A stretch of DNA of 5,218 bases, from assembly GCA_016209805.1 (NCBI GenBank), contig JACQVJ010000212.1, positions 1-5,218 of the forward strand, read 5' to 3'. Under the pieces are notes generated by a model. That model was not told the DNA's origin and made no database searches. It was given only the letters and a program-made list of their open reading frames with translations. The translations under genes and the position numbers were made by a program. Source of the stretch: Ignavibacteriota bacterium (GTDB taxonomy: Bacteria; Bacteroidota; Ignavibacteria; UBA10030; UBA6906). Below are positions 4,745 through 5,218 of this stretch, piece after piece (the stretch's first letter is position 1; each line of letters opens with the position of its first letter).

Positions 4745-5218
4745 ATGCGACTGCAAGATATCTCCATATGCAACCTCCGCAGGCGAAAGGCCAAGATGAT
4801 CTTTCTTGTCCTCGGCCTGGTCATCGCGGTGAGCACTGTGGTCACACTTGTCACGGTTTCGCGGGCAATGAACGCCGACATTGCAACAAAGCTCGATGAG
4901 TTCGGCGCCAACATTCTGGTGGTGCCCAAGTCGGATGACCTTTCGCTTACCTATGGCGGGATGTCAGTGTCCGGTGTTTCCTTTGACACGAGAGACTTGC
5001 ATGAAGGTGATGTAGGTAGGATTCGTACAATCAAGAACCGGGAGAATATCAGCATAATCGCGCCGAAACTCCTGAACGCTGCGAAAGTGCAGAAAAGAGA
5101 CGTGCTTGTGGTGGGGGTAGACTTTGAGGCGGAGGTTCGGCTCAAGAAGTGGTGGTCGATTGTTGGGACGAGACCCGAAACAAGCAAGGATGCACTCATT
5201 GGTGCAGAAGCAAAGAAT
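4745..5218 (+). CDS. MacB/FtsX-type ABC transporter permease (3' end cut by window)
   Basis: From ATG 4745 the frame stays open to the last base: 158 residues, no stop. Residues 1-17 are basic and amphipathic (NLRRRKAK), followed by one membrane helix at about 18-38 and a long extracytoplasmic part beginning 'LDEFGANILVVPKSDDLSLT', then 'YGGMSVSG'. 'GANI-vvPks-LSL-YGG' is typical of the MacB_PCD periplasmic region of the permeases that accompany DUF2318 proteins in iron uptake operons. Full-length relatives have about 400 residues with three more helices near the C-terminus, which would lie beyond this window. AAGGA (4731-4735) lies 9 bases before the ATG, inside the end of the DUF2318 gene. 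A second permease, an ATPase and a thioredoxin-like protein are expected downstream (inference from related operons). The transported substrate is not shown by this sequence. Confidence 0.9.
   Translation, partial: MRLQDISICNLRRRKAKMIFLVLGLVIAVSTVVTLVTVSRAMNADIATKLDEFGANILVVPKSDDLSLTYGGMSVSGVSFDTRDLHEGDVGRIRTIKNRENISIIAPKLLNAAKVQKRDVLVVGVDFEAEVRLKKWWSIVGTRPETSKDALIGAEAKN

Noticed and set aside
4423..4929. 168-residue minus-strand open frame
   Set aside because: It covers the DUF2318 domain and the permease start, both clearly coding on the + strand, and shows no recognisable domain.

Overview
All genes supported in this window lie on the + strand and are closely spaced: seven complete genes and one cut by each edge. 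No stretch over 300 bases lacks a gene; the largest gap is about 115 bases (1938-2052). Three lipoproteins with clear lipoboxes, membrane-anchored Cys-rich proteins and a MacB/FtsX-type ABC permease point to a Gram-negative bacterium. Mid-range base composition, purine-rich ribosome binding sites and this mix of families would suit the Bacteroidota/Chlorobiota/Ignavibacteria (FCB) group, but that is a guess from gene content. No rRNA, tRNA, mobile element or CRISPR is visible.

Left part (1-1310): the 3' part of a Met/His-rich protein with a YtkA-like beta domain, a small YHS-domain protein, and a very Met-rich lipoprotein with a bacterial Ig-like (SbsA/Big_5) domain. Met- and His-rich tracts and YHS domains are typical of copper or silver handling in the periplasm.

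Middle (1311-3064): a strong hairpin directly after the Ig-like lipoprotein gene encloses the start signals of a fusion protein (P-II-like domain, membrane helix, shortened YHS domain). Next come a His/Met-rich YtkA-like lipoprotein with a second, C-terminal membrane helix, and a small lipoprotein with a Gly/His-rich insertion.

Right part (3065-5218): a tight run of three genes. The first is a double-zinc-ribbon membrane protein with two copies of a CcmH-like Cys-rich domain. The second is a zinc-ribbon membrane protein carrying a DUF2318 domain. The third is the start of an ABC permease of the type that accompanies DUF2318 proteins in bacterial iron uptake operons (the Campylobacter P19 / E. 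coli FetMP-Fls kind).

Working together (inference): the window looks like a metal-homeostasis island. Extracytoplasmic Met/His/Cys-rich proteins would bind copper-like or iron-like ions or keep thiols reduced, and an ABC transporter would act at the membrane. Three proteins repeat one layout: a cytoplasmic regulatory or zinc-ribbon domain, a single membrane helix, and an outside Cys-rich domain. That layout, and the tandem CcmH-like protein in particular, is the most unusual content here.
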